A DNA stretch of 64,000 bases from Sulfuritortus calidifontis (GCF_003967275.1 NZ_AP018721.1:558001-622000); one strand, 5' to 3'. Shown: positions 17,595 to 26,960, numbered from the stretch's first letter. The notes: generated by a model from the letters alone, not told the origin. Numbers and translations: made by a program.

Positions 17595-18182
17595 ATGCCG
17601 AAGATCACCCGTGACAGCCTGATGTCGCTCGAGGCCTATGCCAAGGCCCGACCGGAATTCCGCACCAAGATCATGGCGCACAAGAAGAACCGCATCGTCC
17701 ACTTGGGTACCCACATCACCCTGCACTTCGAGGACGAGCTGACCATGCGCTACCAGGTGCAGGAGATGCTGCGCGCCGAGCGCATCTTCGAGGAAGAGGG
17801 CATCCAGGAGGAACTCGATGCCTATAACCCGCTGGTGCCGGACGGCAGCAACTGGAAGGCGACCATGATGATCGAATACCCCGATATCGAGGAGCGCAAG
17901 GTCAAGCTGGCCGAACTCAAGGGCGTCGAGAACCGCGTCTGGGTTCAGGTGGCGGGGCACGACAAGGTCTATGCCATTGCCGACGAGGACCTGGAGCGCG
18001 AGAACGAGGAGAAGACCTCCTCGGTTCATTTCATGCGCTTCGAGCTGGCCCCGGCCATGGTCAACGCCGCCAAGGCGGGAGCCGCCATCGGTGTCGGCGT
18101 CGACCACCCGGCTTATATGGAGGCGGTCAGCCCCCTGCCGGCCAACATCCGCGATTCGCTGACAGCCGATCTGTCGGCCTGA
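17595..18182 (+). CDS. DUF3501 family protein
   Basis: 195-residue soluble protein with the DUF3501 pattern: ITRDSLMSLEAYAK at the start, RIVHLGTHITLHFED, then MRYQVQEMLRAERIFEEEGIQEEL and a C-terminal HFMRFEL. No catalytic motif is obvious. It is the third gene of the rubrerythrin operon, with a good ribosome site (GAGGAAACC). Its constant company with rubrerythrin and an HdrD-like protein is the only functional clue. Confidence 0.87.
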   Translation: MPKITRDSLMSLEAYAKARPEFRTKIMAHKKNRIVHLGTHITLHFEDELTMRYQVQEMLRAERIFEEEGIQEELDAYNPLVPDGSNWKATMMIEYPDIEERKVKLAELKGVENRVWVQVAGHDKVYAIADEDLERENEEKTSSVHFMRFELAPAMVNAAKAGAAIGVGVDHPAYMEAVSPLPANIRDSLTADLSA

Positions 18183-18205
18183 ACCGTTGGATAAGTTTTA
18201 AGGCG

Positions 18206-18268
18206 TTGTGGCGTCCGGAGGGTGAACTATAAATAAATCCCGATGCGCGGCCGGGCCGCTCAATCGGG
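18206..18268 (+). promoter_or_regulatory. Candidate cfa promoter and leader hairpin
   Basis: TTGTGG (18206-18211) and TATAAA (18228-18233), spaced 16, may be the cfa promoter. Just downstream, CCCGAT and ATCGGG at 18239-18268 enclose an inner GCGGCC/GGCCGC pairing, giving a two-tier hairpin in the leader. No T run follows. Confidence 0.35.
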
Positions 18269-18312
18269 CATAACAAGCGGTTGTGTCCAATGTGGCAAAT
18301 GGAGGTGGGACC

Positions 18313-19512
18313 ATGCTACGGGATGTCTTATTGCAACAGTTTCAGGCGCGGCTTCAGGGGCTGCCCCTGCGGGTGCAGACCTGGCGCGGCGATATCCTCG
18401 AAGGTGCCGGGGCCAAGGTGCATCTTGAACTGCACACGCCCAAGGCCCTGAAGGTGCTGACCAGCCCGACCATGGGCGGACTGGCCCGCGCCTATGTCGA
18501 GGGCCTGATCGACCTCAAGGGCAAGGCCGAGGACATCCTGCGCCTGGGCCAGGCCTTCTGCCGGGCCGACGCCTGCCGCACCGGCAAAGGCAGCGAGGCC
18601 TGGAAGTGGTGGCGGCACACCCGTCTGCGCGACCGTAAGAACATCGCCTATCACTACGACGTCTCCAACGATTTCTATAGCCTCTGGCTGGACAAGAATC
18701 GGGTCTATTCCTGCGCCTATTTCGAGGCGACCGAAGATACCCTGGACAGCGCACAGGAGAAGAAGCTCGACCTGATCTGCCGCAAGCTCATGCTACAGCC
18801 GGGCGAACGCCTGCTCGACATTGGCTGCGGCTGGGGCGGGCTGATCCTGCGTGCGGCCGAGCATTATGGCGTGCAGGCCACCGGCATCACCTTGAGCCAG
18901 AACCAGCACGACTATGTTCAGGAACAGGTTCGGCAACGCGGCTTGCAGGGCAAGGTCGAGGTGCGGCTGATGGACTACCGCGACGTGCCGGAAGACATCG
19001 GTTACGACAAGATCGCCAGCGTCGGCATGTTCGAGCATGTCGGCCGGCGCAACTTGCGGCCCTATTTCGACAAGATCGCCCGCCTCTTGCGGCCGGGTGG
19101 CCTGGTGATGAACCACGGCATCACCTCGGTGGCGCTGAACAGCAAAGGGCTGTCCAGCGGCATCTCTGAATTTGTCGAGCAGTATGTCTTTCCCGGCGGC
19201 GAACTCGTTCATGCCTCGACCGTGATGCAGGAAATGGCCGCTGCCGGCATCGAACCGCTGGATGCGGAAAACCTCCGGCCCCATTACGGCCGCACACTCT
19301 GGGAATGGGTCAACCGGCTGGAGGCGCGGGAGACCGAGGCGATCCGGATGATCGGCGAGAAGCGCTACCGCATCTGGCGCATCTACATGGCCGGCTCCGC
19401 CTTCGCCTTCGACAACAACTGGCTGGCGCTGTTCCAGATATTGGGCGGCAAGCCGGACGCGGCCGGCCGGCAGGTCTATCCCTTCAATCGCAGGCACGTC
19501 TACGCCACTTGA
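18313..19512 (+). CDS. cfa: Cyclopropane-fatty-acyl-phospholipid synthase
   Basis: Methylenates unsaturated membrane lipids using S-adenosylmethionine, usually at entry to stationary phase or under acid stress. 399 residues: an N-terminal lipid-binding domain (about 1-95) and a catalytic domain with HYDVSNDFYSLWLD, SCAYFEATEDTLDSAQ, the SAM motif LDIGCGWGGL near 175 and MFEHVGRRN. The ATG at 18313 is preceded by GGAGGTGG and is preferred to a GTG thirty bases upstream. Confidence 0.95.
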   Translation: MLRDVLLQQFQARLQGLPLRVQTWRGDILEGAGAKVHLELHTPKALKVLTSPTMGGLARAYVEGLIDLKGKAEDILRLGQAFCRADACRTGKGSEAWKWWRHTRLRDRKNIAYHYDVSNDFYSLWLDKNRVYSCAYFEATEDTLDSAQEKKLDLICRKLMLQPGERLLDIGCGWGGLILRAAEHYGVQATGITLSQNQHDYVQEQVRQRGLQGKVEVRLMDYRDVPEDIGYDKIASVGMFEHVGRRNLRPYFDKIARLLRPGGLVMNHGITSVALNSKGLSSGISEFVEQYVFPGGELVHASTVMQEMAAAGIEPLDAENLRPHYGRTLWEWVNRLEARETEAIRMIGEKRYRIWRIYMAGSAFAFDNNWLALFQILGGKPDAAGRQVYPFNRRHVYAT

Positions 19513-19555
19513 TACGGGCAGGGTATCATTCCGGTCATCGACCCGGAGTGACCCC

Positions 19556-20086
19556 ATGCGCCAGCTGCTGCTCTGCCTCGCCCTTGCCGCTGCCCTGCCT
19601 GTTCAGGCGGACAGCTATACCTGGGGCAAAAAACAATTCGAATACGATTACGACGAAGAGAAGAAACCCTGGGAAGAAATCCAGGCCCAGATGCCAGCTG
19701 CGCCCAAGGCCGAGGCGCTGATGCCTTTTACGCTGGATGCCACGGCCACCGGAAAATATTACATCGACGGCAACTCGCTTTCGGTCGGCGAGGACGGCGT
19801 CGTCCGCTATACCGTGGTGATCGTGTCGGCGCAGGGTGCACGTACCGTCAACTTCGAAGGCATGCGCTGTACCACCGGCGAGCGCAAGATCTACGCCTTC
19901 GGTCGCCCCAACGGCGAGTGGGCGCGCAACCGCTATCCGCGCTGGGAGCCGATCAACGCCCGGCAGCAGTCCAGCTATCATCGCGAGCTGTTCTTTTCCT
20001 ACTTCTGCGCCGGTGGCGAGGGACTGCCCGATCTCGCGCGCATCCAGTACCGGCTGAAGACCGGTGGCTACCGGCCGCCTCAATAG
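19556..20086 (+). CDS. CNP1-like family exported protein
   Basis: 176 residues with a Sec signal peptide (1-18, ending VQA). The mature part has FEYDYDEEKKPWEE, LMPFTLDATATGKYYID, VVRYTVVIVSAQGARTV, FEGMRCTTGERKIYAFG and a final paired-cysteine region FSYFCAGGEGLP. This matches the CNP1-like family of betaproteobacterial exported proteins. No defined function. It sits alone between cfa and the B12 locus. Confidence 0.82.
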   Translation: MRQLLLCLALAAALPVQADSYTWGKKQFEYDYDEEKKPWEEIQAQMPAAPKAEALMPFTLDATATGKYYIDGNSLSVGEDGVVRYTVVIVSAQGARTVNFEGMRCTTGERKIYAFGRPNGEWARNRYPRWEPINARQQSSYHRELFFSYFCAGGEGLPDLARIQYRLKTGGYRPPQ

Positions 20087-20120
20087 CACTCCGTACGACC
20101 CGTACGACGTTGGCGAATTC

Positions 20121-20134
20121 TTGATGTGAATCAA
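20121..20134 (+). promoter_or_regulatory. FNR/Anr-type binding site upstream of the B12 locus
   Basis: TTGAT-GTGA-ATCAA is an exact match to the FNR consensus TTGAT-N4-ATCAA, extended by a flanking C/G pair. A -10-like TTAAAA lies at 20175-20180, giving a start near 20188 and placing the site centre at about -60, an FNR class I position. It suggests induction of B12 uptake and synthesis under low oxygen. Confidence 0.7.
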
Positions 20135-20189
20135 GCGGCCGGGCTGTTCGATTTCCCGTTCCAGGCCATCTCCGTTAAAATTCCCCCCG

Positions 20190-20385
20190 CTTCAGGTGTC
20201 CGCAATCGAGAGATTGCGGGTGAAACTGGGAAACAGGTGCGATGCCTGTGCTGCCCCCGCAACGGTAAGCGAGTGTGGGTGGGTCCTGAATGCCACTGGG
20301 CAAGATTGCCCGGGAAGGCGACCCGCCATGTTCTTGCAAGCCCGGAGACCGGCCTGAGGTGAGCTGCGGACTACGGGGATGTGGT
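20190..20385 (+). ncRNA. Adenosylcobalamin riboswitch
   Basis: Conserved elements of the cobalamin aptamer are present in order: GGTGTCCGC near 20195, GGGAAACAGGTGCGATGCC, the B12 box CTGCCCCCGCAACGGTAAG (20251-20269), GCCACTGGG, GGGAAGGCG and AAGCCCGGAGACCGGCC near 20338-20354. It should repress the downstream btuB-btuM-cob genes when cobalamin is plentiful. The end is approximate. The expression platform is probably the hairpin at 20415-20477. Confidence 0.92.
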
Positions 20386-20414
20386 CGGCGACGCCGCCTC
20401 GCGCGTTTCTCTTC

Positions 20415-20477
20415 AGCCCTTCCCCTGCCCGCGTTACCACAACCCAACCCCGCGGGCGGCGGGGAAAACGAAGGGCT
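20415..20477 (+). promoter_or_regulatory. Hairpin sequestering the btuB ribosome site
   Basis: AGCCCTTC (20415-20422) pairs perfectly with GAAGGGCT (20470-20477). Inside it, CCCTGCCCGCG can pair with the CGCGGGCGGCGGGG segment at 20451-20464. The right arm contains the btuB Shine-Dalgarno (GAAGGG, six bases before the ATG). No T run follows, so this looks like a translational switch, not a terminator. Confidence 0.6.
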
Positions 20478-20481
20478 TCAC

Positions 20482-22371
20482 ATGAAACAAAAACTCATCG
20501 CCTTGGCCGTGCTCGGCTTGCCGGCTGTCGGCCATGCCGCGGATAACGAACGCGAACTCGATACCATCATCGTCACCGCCACGCGCACGGCGCAAACAGC
20601 GGATGAATCCCTGCAGTCGGTCACGGTCATCACCCGCAAGGAGATTGAGCAGAGCCAGGCGCGCGACCTGATGGGCCTGCTGGGTGAACAGGCCGGGATC
20701 AACGTCGCCCGCACCGGTGGCGAAGGCAAGGGCACGAGTGTCTATCTGCGCGGCACCTATGCCAAGCACGTGCTAGTCTTGGTCGACGGCGTGCGTGCAT
20801 CCGCTGCGACTACCGGCGAATACGACTGGAATGCCCTGTCGCCCGACCAGATCGAGCGCATCGAGATCGTGCGCGGGCCGAGGGCGAGCCTGTACGGCTC
20901 GGATGCGATCGGCGGTGTCATCCAGATCTTCACCCGCCGGGCCATGCGACCAAGTCTGTCCGCCACCGTCGGCAGCCGCGGCACTCGCAGCGTCAATGCT
21001 GCGATTGGCGGCGGCGAGGCCTGGCATTACAGCCTGGAGGCGGGTCGGGAGGTGACCGATGGCGTCCCGACCTATTCGAATGGCACCAAAGCCTATGGCT
21101 TCGACCGCAGCCACCTCAACTTCGGCATCGACGGCAATGCCAGTCAGTCGCTGGCGCTGGCCTTCAGGCTGGCCCAATCCTGGGGGCGCAGCGATCTCGA
21201 TCCCAGCACGGGCGACAGCGATTACAAGAATCGAACCGCCAGCCTCAAGCTGGCCCAGCAAGTGAACGATGACTGGCAGCAGACCCTGACGCTTGGCAAC
21301 ACGCTCGATCAATACACCTCACACAGTCCATACCTGCCGGCAACCATCGAGACCCTGCGCCGGAGCCTGTCCTGGCAGCATGACGTGTCGCTGGCCGGCG
21401 GACTGTTCTCCACCGGGCTCGATCATTGGAATGATGCGGTGAGCAAGGATCGCAGCGGCACCATCGACAAGCGCATTGAGAACACCGGCGTGTTCGCCCA
21501 ATACCAGTTCTCGGCCTTGGCTTCCGATTGGCAGCTTGGCGCCCGGCGCGACCACCACGATGTCTTCGGTGGCCACAACACCTGGAACCTGGGCTGGGGG
21601 CGCGACCTGGGCGGTGGCATCCGGCTCACGGCAGGCTACGGCACGGCTTTCAAGGCGCCGAGCGTGAATGATTTCTTCTGGCCGTACAGCACGAGTCAGG
21701 ATGCCTACAGCTATGGTGGCGTGTTCTTCAGCGATACCTATGTCACCCAGGGCAATCCGAATCTGCGGCCGGAAACCTCGCGCAGCGCCGAGATCGGCCT
21801 GCGCTATCGGAGCCAGGGCGTGGAGCTGGCGGCCAATGCCTATGAGACGCGCATCCGCAACCTGATCGATTGGGTCTACGACACCATACCGGGCGGCGGC
21901 AGCGGTGCCAATGCCGGCGATCCTATCCTGACCACCTACAACTGGTATCCGGACAACATCGGTTCCGCCCGCATCCGTGGTCTCGAGCTGACGGCGCGCC
22001 TGACCTGGCTGGCCTGGGACTGGCAGGCGAACTACACCCGCCTGCATGCCGAGAATCAGGAAACCGGATTGCAGCTCGACCGGCGTGCGCCCAGCAGCGT
22101 GTCGCTCAAGGCAATGCGCAGCTTCGGTCCGCACCGGCTGCGCCTGGAGGCCGAGGGCTATTCGCAGCGCATGGATTCCAAGGGCGCGCGCACGCTCGAC
22201 GGCTATGGCCTGCTGCACGCCGGCTACGAATACGCCATGACGAAGGATGCGCTCCTGGGCGTGCGCGTGGAGAACCTGCTCGACCATGAATACGCCTTGG
22301 CACGCACCTACTCACGGTACTATGCTGCACCAGGCCGCAGTGTGTTCCTGAACCTGCGCTACCAGTTCTGA
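20482..22371 (+). CDS. btuB: TonB-dependent vitamin B12 outer-membrane receptor
   Basis: Imports cobalamins/cobinamides across the outer membrane using TonB-ExbBD energy. 629 residues: signal peptide 1-20 (VGHAA), TonB box DTIIVTATRT at about 27-36, plug domain to about 150 (IEIVRGPRASLYGSDAIGGVI), then a 22-strand barrel ending with the aromatic signature LNLRYQF. The riboswitch just upstream supports BtuB over other siderophore-type receptors. The ATG at 20482 is chosen because it begins a signal peptide and has GAAGGG upstream. Confidence 0.95.
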   Translation: MKQKLIALAVLGLPAVGHAADNERELDTIIVTATRTAQTADESLQSVTVITRKEIEQSQARDLMGLLGEQAGINVARTGGEGKGTSVYLRGTYAKHVLVLVDGVRASAATTGEYDWNALSPDQIERIEIVRGPRASLYGSDAIGGVIQIFTRRAMRPSLSATVGSRGTRSVNAAIGGGEAWHYSLEAGREVTDGVPTYSNGTKAYGFDRSHLNFGIDGNASQSLALAFRLAQSWGRSDLDPSTGDSDYKNRTASLKLAQQVNDDWQQTLTLGNTLDQYTSHSPYLPATIETLRRSLSWQHDVSLAGGLFSTGLDHWNDAVSKDRSGTIDKRIENTGVFAQYQFSALASDWQLGARRDHHDVFGGHNTWNLGWGRDLGGGIRLTAGYGTAFKAPSVNDFFWPYSTSQDAYSYGGVFFSDTYVTQGNPNLRPETSRSAEIGLRYRSQGVELAANAYETRIRNLIDWVYDTIPGGGSGANAGDPILTTYNWYPDNIGSARIRGLELTARLTWLAWDWQANYTRLHAENQETGLQLDRRAPSSVSLKAMRSFGPHRLRLEAEGYSQRMDSKGARTLDGYGLLHAGYEYAMTKDALLGVRVENLLDHEYALARTYSRYYAAPGRSVFLNLRYQF

Positions 22372-22398
22372 TTTACTCCACCGTTAGGAGACTTCACC

Positions 22399-22974
22399 AT
22401 GCAAGCCATCTCTTCCCGCAACCAACTCTTCATCGGCCTCGGCCTGGCCGCGCTCATGGCCCTGACTCGCAGCCATCACTTCGCTGGCCTGCATCACCTG
22501 CCCGAGGCCTCGTGGGCGGTGTTCTTCCTGGCCGGCGTCTATCTCAGCCGTGGCTGGGTATTTCCTGTTCTGTGCCTGGAGGCGGCCGTGGTCGATTACC
22601 TCGCCATCGTTTATGGTGGCACCAGTGGTTTTTGCGTGAGCCCGGCCTATGCCATGCTGGTGCCGGCCTACGGCGCGTTGTGGCTGGCCGGCCGCTGGTA
22701 TGCCCGGCATCACCGCGAGGCGGTCGCGACCCTGATGCCGCTTGCCGGCAGTATGCTGGTCGGCGCCGTGCTGGCCGAGCTGTTCTCCAGCGGCGGTTTC
22801 TATCTCTTCTCCGGCTATTTCGCCGCACCCAGCCTGGCCGAGTTCGCCGCGCGGGTGGCGCGCTACTTCCCGGCCTATCTTGGTGCCCTGGCCCTTTATG
22901 TCGGTATCGCGGCCCTGGCCCATGGCCTGCTCATCGGGCGAGGCCGGACGATGAGCGGACACACCGCTCAATAA
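22399..22974 (+). CDS. btuM: BtuM-type solitary cobalamin transporter (ECF S-component-like)
   Basis: 191-residue integral membrane protein with about six hydrophobic segments. It follows btuB under the same riboswitch and precedes cobO. BtuM proteins are small S-component-like B12 transporters of Gram-negatives that work without an ECF energising module; the Thiobacillus denitrificans protein has an invariant cysteine near position 80 that binds cobalt and removes cyanide. Here Cys79 lies in GGTSGFCVSPAY at the matching position. No ECF ATPases are present. btuCDF genes are also absent, so this is the likely inner-membrane step. Identification is by context and motif, not alignment. Confidence 0.8.
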   Translation: MQAISSRNQLFIGLGLAALMALTRSHHFAGLHHLPEASWAVFFLAGVYLSRGWVFPVLCLEAAVVDYLAIVYGGTSGFCVSPAYAMLVPAYGALWLAGRWYARHHREAVATLMPLAGSMLVGAVLAELFSSGGFYLFSGYFAAPSLAEFAARVARYFPAYLGALALYVGIAALAHGLLIGRGRTMSGHTAQ

Positions 22975-22992
22975 GCCGCGACCAAATAAGCC

Positions 22993-23598
22993 ATGACCGA
23001 GGCGGACAAGGCGGAGCGTCATCGCCAGCGCATGCAGCGCAAGAAGGCGGTGGTCGACGCCGGCATCGAGCGCGCCACCGAGGAACGCGGCCTGCTGCTG
23101 GTCAATACCGGCAACGGCAAGGGCAAGAGTTCGGCCGCCTTCGGGCTGCTCGCCCGCGCCCTGGGCCATGGCATGAAGGTCGGCGTCGCCCAGTTCATCA
23201 AGAGCCGCACCGACACCGGCGAGGAGGCCTTCTTCAGCAAACAGCCGGGGGTCGAGTGGCACGTGCTGGGTGAGGGCTTCACCTGGGAGACTCAGAACCT
23301 CGAGCGCGACATCGCCACCGCGCAACAGGGCTGGGCCGTTGCCCGGCGCATGCTGGCCGATGCCAGCCTGGGCCTGGTGGTGCTGGATGAACTCACCTAT
23401 CTGCTCAAGTATGGCTGGCTCGACACCCAGGCCGTGCTGGCCGACATCGCCGCCCGGCCGCCCATGCAGCACGTGGTGGTCACCGGCCGCGCCGCGCCGC
23501 CGGCCCTGATCGAGGCAGCCGACACCGTGACCGAGATGAACGAGATCAAGCATGCCTATCGAGCCGGGGTGAAGGCGCAAAAGGGCATGGACTTGTGA
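22993..23598 (+). CDS. cobO: Cob(I)yrinic acid a,c-diamide adenosyltransferase
   Basis: Adds the 5'-deoxyadenosyl ligand to cob(I)alamin-type corrinoids. 201 residues of the CobA/CobO/BtuR family: a P-loop-like TGNGKGKS at 39-46, [26 protein letters not shown], and [21 protein letters not shown]. The length matches CobO. It overlaps cbiB by four bases. It serves both salvage of imported corrinoids and the synthetic route. Confidence 0.95.
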   Translation: MTEADKAERHRQRMQRKKAVVDAGIERATEERGLLLVNTGNGKGKSSAAFGLLARALGHGMKVGVAQFIKSRTDTGEEAFFSKQPGVEWHVLGEGFTWETQNLERDIATAQQGWAVARRMLADASLGLVVLDELTYLLKYGWLDTQAVLADIAARPPMQHVVVTGRAAPPALIEAADTVTEMNEIKHAYRAGVKAQKGMDL

Positions 23599-24497
23599 GC
23601 CTGGCGCTGTCGGCCGTGGCCGCGGCGGCGCTGGACCGCGTCCTGGGCGAGCCGCGCCGCTGGCATCCCTTGGTCGGCTTCGGTTGCTACGCGGCGCTGG
23701 TCGAGCGTGTGTTGTACGGCAACGCTGCTTCGCGTTTGCGTGGCGCCCTCGCTGTGCTGCTGGCCATCCTGCCCTTTGTCCTGCTCGCCTCGGCCACCGC
23801 CTGGCTGCCGTATGGTTTCCTGCTCGACGCCCTCGTGCTCTATCTCGCCTTGGGCTGGCGCAGTCTCGACGAGCATGCCCGCGCGGTGAGCGCCGCGCTG
23901 GCCAGTGGTGACATTTCAGAGGCGCGTCGCCGCGTCGGCTTCATGGTCAGCCGCGACACCGTCGACATGACGCCGAGCGAGGCAAGCAAGGCCACGGTCG
24001 AGTCGGTGCTGGAGAACGGCAACGATGCCGTGTTCGGCGCCCTGTTCTGGTTCGTGCTGGCCGGCGCACCAGGGGCGGTGGCCTACCGCCTGGCCAATAC
24101 CCTGGACGCCATGTGGGGCTACAAGAATGCGCGCTACCGGCAGTTCGGCTGGGCCGCGGCGCGGCTGGACGACCTGCTCAATTTCATCCCGGCCCGCCTG
24201 ACCGCGCTGAGCTACGCCTTGTTCGGTCGTACCGCCCAGGCCCTGGCCTGCTGGCGTCGGCAGGCGCCGGCCTGGGAGAGCCCGAACGCCGGCCCGGTGA
24301 TGGCGGCCGGCGCCGGCGCACTCGATCTCGCCCTCGGCGGCAGTGCCTGTTACGAGGGCGTGCGCCATCAACGGCCCCTGCTCGGCAGCGGCAGCGCGGC
24401 GACGCCAAGGGATATCACACGCGCCCTGAATCTGGTGCGCAACAGCCTGTTCCTGTGGCTGGCCATCATCGTGGCGTGGGAGGCGCTGCATGCTTGA
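23595..24497 (+). CDS. cbiB: Adenosylcobinamide-phosphate synthase (CbiB/CobD)
   Basis: Membrane enzyme that attaches aminopropanol (phosphate) to adenosylcobyric acid. 300 residues from a GTG overlapping the cobO stop. It has [17 protein letters not shown] at the N-terminus, several membrane helices, [26 protein letters not shown], and the [23 protein letters not shown] block. The name cobD is used for this gene in Pseudomonas denitrificans but for the next gene in Salmonella; cbiB avoids the clash. Confidence 0.95.
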   Translation: MSLALSAVAAAALDRVLGEPRRWHPLVGFGCYAALVERVLYGNAASRLRGALAVLLAILPFVLLASATAWLPYGFLLDALVLYLALGWRSLDEHARAVSAALASGDISEARRRVGFMVSRDTVDMTPSEASKATVESVLENGNDAVFGALFWFVLAGAPGAVAYRLANTLDAMWGYKNARYRQFGWAAARLDDLLNFIPARLTALSYALFGRTAQALACWRRQAPAWESPNAGPVMAAGAGALDLALGGSACYEGVRHQRPLLGSGSAATPRDITRALNLVRNSLFLWLAIIVAWEALHA

Positions 24498-25473
24498 GCA
24501 CGGCGGCCGCCTGCAGCGCGCGGCGCAGCAATATGGCATCCCGCTCGGCGACTGGCTCGACCTGTCCACCGGTATCAACCCGCAGGCCTGGCCGGTGCCG
24601 CCAATTCCGGATTCGGTCTGGTCGCGCCTGCCCGAAGAGGAAGACGGCCTGACCCAGGCGGCTTGCGATTACTACGGTTCTGCCCACGTCCTGCCCGTCG
24701 CCGGCTCGCAGGCGGCGATCCAGGCCTTGCCCCATCTGCGGCCGCGCGGCCGGGTCGGCGTCATCAGCCCCGGTTATGCCGAGCATGCCCACGCCTGGCG
24801 GGTTGCCGGCCACAACGTGATGCCGCTGCCGCATGAATCGCCCGGCCGCGCGATCGGCGCTTGCGACGTCGTGGTCCTGATCCAGCCCAACAACCCCACC
24901 GGCACACGCTTGCCGAAAGAGGCCCTGCTGGCCTGGCATGCCGAGCTGTCGGCGCGCGGCGGCTGGCTGGTGGTGGACGAGGCCTTCATGGATGCCACGC
25001 CCGAGGCCAGCCTCGCCGCATTCACCGACCGGCCCGGCCTGATCGTGCTGCGCAGCCTGGGCAAGTTCTTCGGCCTGGCCGGTGCCCGCGTCGGCTTCGT
25101 GCTGGCGCGGCCCGATCTTTTGCAGCGCCTGGCCGAGCGCCTGGGGCCTTGGCCGGTGGCCAATGCCTCCCGTTACATCGCCCGGCAGGCCCTGCGCGAC
25201 ACGGCCTGGCAGCAGGCCACGCGCCCGCGCCTGCAGGCGGCAAGCCGGCGTCTGGCCGAGCTTCTGCGCGAAAACGGGCTGGCAGCGGAAGGCGGTTGCG
25301 CCCTGTTCCAATGGCTGCGCACCGAGTCTGCGCACGATATTCACAAACGGCTAGCGCGGCGCGGCATCCTCACCCGCTGCTTCGAGGAGCCGGCCAGCCT
25401 GCGTTTCGGCCTGCCCGGCAGCGAGGCCGAGTGGGCGCGTCTGGCATCGGCCTTGTCGGAGCTGAAAGCGTGA
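24490..25473 (+). CDS. cobD: L-threonine-O-3-phosphate decarboxylase (PLP, CobC/CobD)
   Basis: Makes (R)-1-aminopropan-2-yl phosphate, the linker of the nucleotide loop. 327 residues, class I/II aminotransferase fold: N-terminal [31 protein letters not shown], and the PLP-lysine motif [15 protein letters not shown], with the substrate arginine in the C-terminal SLRFGLPG. It overlaps cbiB by eight bases and cobQ by four. Confidence 0.93.
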   Translation: MLEHGGRLQRAAQQYGIPLGDWLDLSTGINPQAWPVPPIPDSVWSRLPEEEDGLTQAACDYYGSAHVLPVAGSQAAIQALPHLRPRGRVGVISPGYAEHAHAWRVAGHNVMPLPHESPGRAIGACDVVVLIQPNNPTGTRLPKEALLAWHAELSARGGWLVVDEAFMDATPEASLAAFTDRPGLIVLRSLGKFFGLAGARVGFVLARPDLLQRLAERLGPWPVANASRYIARQALRDTAWQQATRPRLQAASRRLAELLRENGLAAEGGCALFQWLRTESAHDIHKRLARRGILTRCFEEPASLRFGLPGSEAEWARLASALSELKA

Positions 25474-26960
25474 AGGCCGCCACGCTGATGGTGCAGGGCA
25501 CCACTTCGGATGCCGGCAAGAGCCTGCTGGTCACCGCCCTGTGCCGCTGGCTGGCGCGCCAGGGCGTGCAGGTGGCGCCGTTCAAGCCGCAGAACATGGC
25601 GCTCAACAGCGCGGTGACCGAAGACGGCGGCGAGATCGGCCGCGCCCAGGCGGTGCAGGCCCAGGCCTGCCGATTGGCGCCGCACACCGACATGAACCCG
25701 GTGCTGCTCAAGCCCAACACCGATGTCGGGGCCCAGGTCATCGTCCACGGCCGCGCCGTCGGCAATATGGATGCCCAGGACTATCACGCCTACAAACGGC
25801 GGGCGCGGGCGGCGGTGCTGCAATCGTATGCGCGCCTGGCCGCGCAATATGAGGCGGTGGTGGTCGAGGGGGCGGGCTCGCCGGCCGAGATCAATCTGCG
25901 CGCGGGCGACATCGCCAACATGGGCTTCGCCGAGGCGGTGGACTGTCCGGTGATCCTGATCGCCGACATCGAGCGCGGCGGGGTGTTCGCCCATCTGGTC
26001 GGCACCCTGGCCTTGCTGTCCGAAAGCGAGCGGGCGCGCGTCGCCGGTTTCGTCATCAACCGCTTCCGCGGCGACATCGCCCTGCTGCAGCCCGGCCTCG
26101 ACTGGCTGGAGCGCGAGACCGGCAAGCCGGTGCTCGGCGTGCTGCCCTATCTTGCCGGTCTGCACCTGGAGGCGGAGGATGCCTTGCCGCCTTCCCCCTT
26201 CGGGGCAGGCGATGGGGGAGTGGGGAAAATTCGCGTCATCGTGCCGGCCCTGCCGCGCATCAGCAACCACACCGACTTCGATCCCCTGCGCCTGCATCCG
26301 CAGGTCGACCTGCGCTTCGTCGGCCCGGGCGAAACCTTGCCACCAGCCGATCTCATCATCCTGCCCGGTTCCAAATCGGTGCGCGCCGATCTCGCCTGGC
26401 TGCGCGCCCAGGGCTGGGAGGCCGCCATCGCCCGCCATCTGCGCTATGGCGGCAAGCTCATCGGCCTCTGCGGCGGCTATCAGATGCTGGGCGAGGCCAT
26501 CCACGATCCGCACGGCATCGAGGGCGAGCCCGGCAGCAGCGCGGGCCTGGGTTATCTGGCCATGCAGACGGTGCTGGCGCCGGAGAAGCAATTGCGCAAT
26601 GTGTGCGGTCGGCTGGTGCTCAACGGTGCCGAGGTTCGGGGCTATGAAATCCACGCCGGCGTCAGCCGCGGACCGGCCCTGGCGCGACCGGCATTGATGC
26701 TCGACCACGGCCCGGACGGCGCGATCGGCGATGACGGCCAGGTGCTCGGCACCTATCTGCATGGCCTGTTCGAATCGTCCGCCGCTTGCGCGGCGCTGCT
26801 CGCCTGGTCGGGCCTGCGCGAGGTGCTCCCCCCCGATTACCAGGCCTTGCGCGAGCAGGCGATCGACCGCCTGGCCGATTGCGTGGCCGAGCATCTGGAT
26901 ACCCGGCGCCTGGCTGGTCTGCTCGGCCTTGCCGGGAAGGAGAGCCGCGCATGGGCCTGA
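25470..26960 (+). CDS. cobQ: Cobyric acid synthase
   Basis: ATP-dependent amidation of four carboxyl groups of adenosylcobyrinic acid a,c-diamide. 496 residues from a GTG overlapping the cobD stop: P-loop-like [11 protein letters not shown] (8-18), [24 protein letters not shown], and a type I glutaminase domain with nucleophile Cys334 (GLCGGYQML). The linker between the two domains contains a repeat-encoded peptide, [13 protein letters not shown], at 240-252, matching one in cbbO. The length is slightly above the usual 480-490. Confidence 0.95.
   Translation: MKAATLMVQGTTSDAGKSLLVTALCRWLARQGVQVAPFKPQNMALNSAVTEDGGEIGRAQAVQAQACRLAPHTDMNPVLLKPNTDVGAQVIVHGRAVGNMDAQDYHAYKRRARAAVLQSYARLAAQYEAVVVEGAGSPAEINLRAGDIANMGFAEAVDCPVILIADIERGGVFAHLVGTLALLSESERARVAGFVINRFRGDIALLQPGLDWLERETGKPVLGVLPYLAGLHLEAEDALPPSPFGAGDGGVGKIRVIVPALPRISNHTDFDPLRLHPQVDLRFVGPGETLPPADLIILPGSKSVRADLAWLRAQGWEAAIARHLRYGGKLIGLCGGYQMLGEAIHDPHGIEGEPGSSAGLGYLAMQTVLAPEKQLRNVCGRLVLNGAEVRGYEIHAGVSRGPALARPALMLDHGPDGAIGDDGQVLGTYLHGLFESSAACAALLAWSGLREVLPPDYQALREQAIDRLADCVAEHLDTRRLAGLLGLAGKESRAWA
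26187..26229 (+). repeat. GC-rich palindromic repeat inside cobQ (copy 1)
   Basis: This stretch has the same layout as the elements at 36107-36142 and 37277-37316: a C-rich left arm (CTTCCCCCTT), a G-rich right arm (CGGGGCAGG), then GATGGGGGAGTGGGGAAAA. Read in the cobQ frame it encodes [13 protein letters not shown] in a loop between domains, so it was tolerated. It is the most diverged of the three copies. Confidence 0.55.

Noticed and set aside
20415-20477. Rho-independent terminator as riboswitch output
   Set aside because: The stem is followed by AAAACG or CTTCAC, not a T run, and its right arm is the ribosome site.
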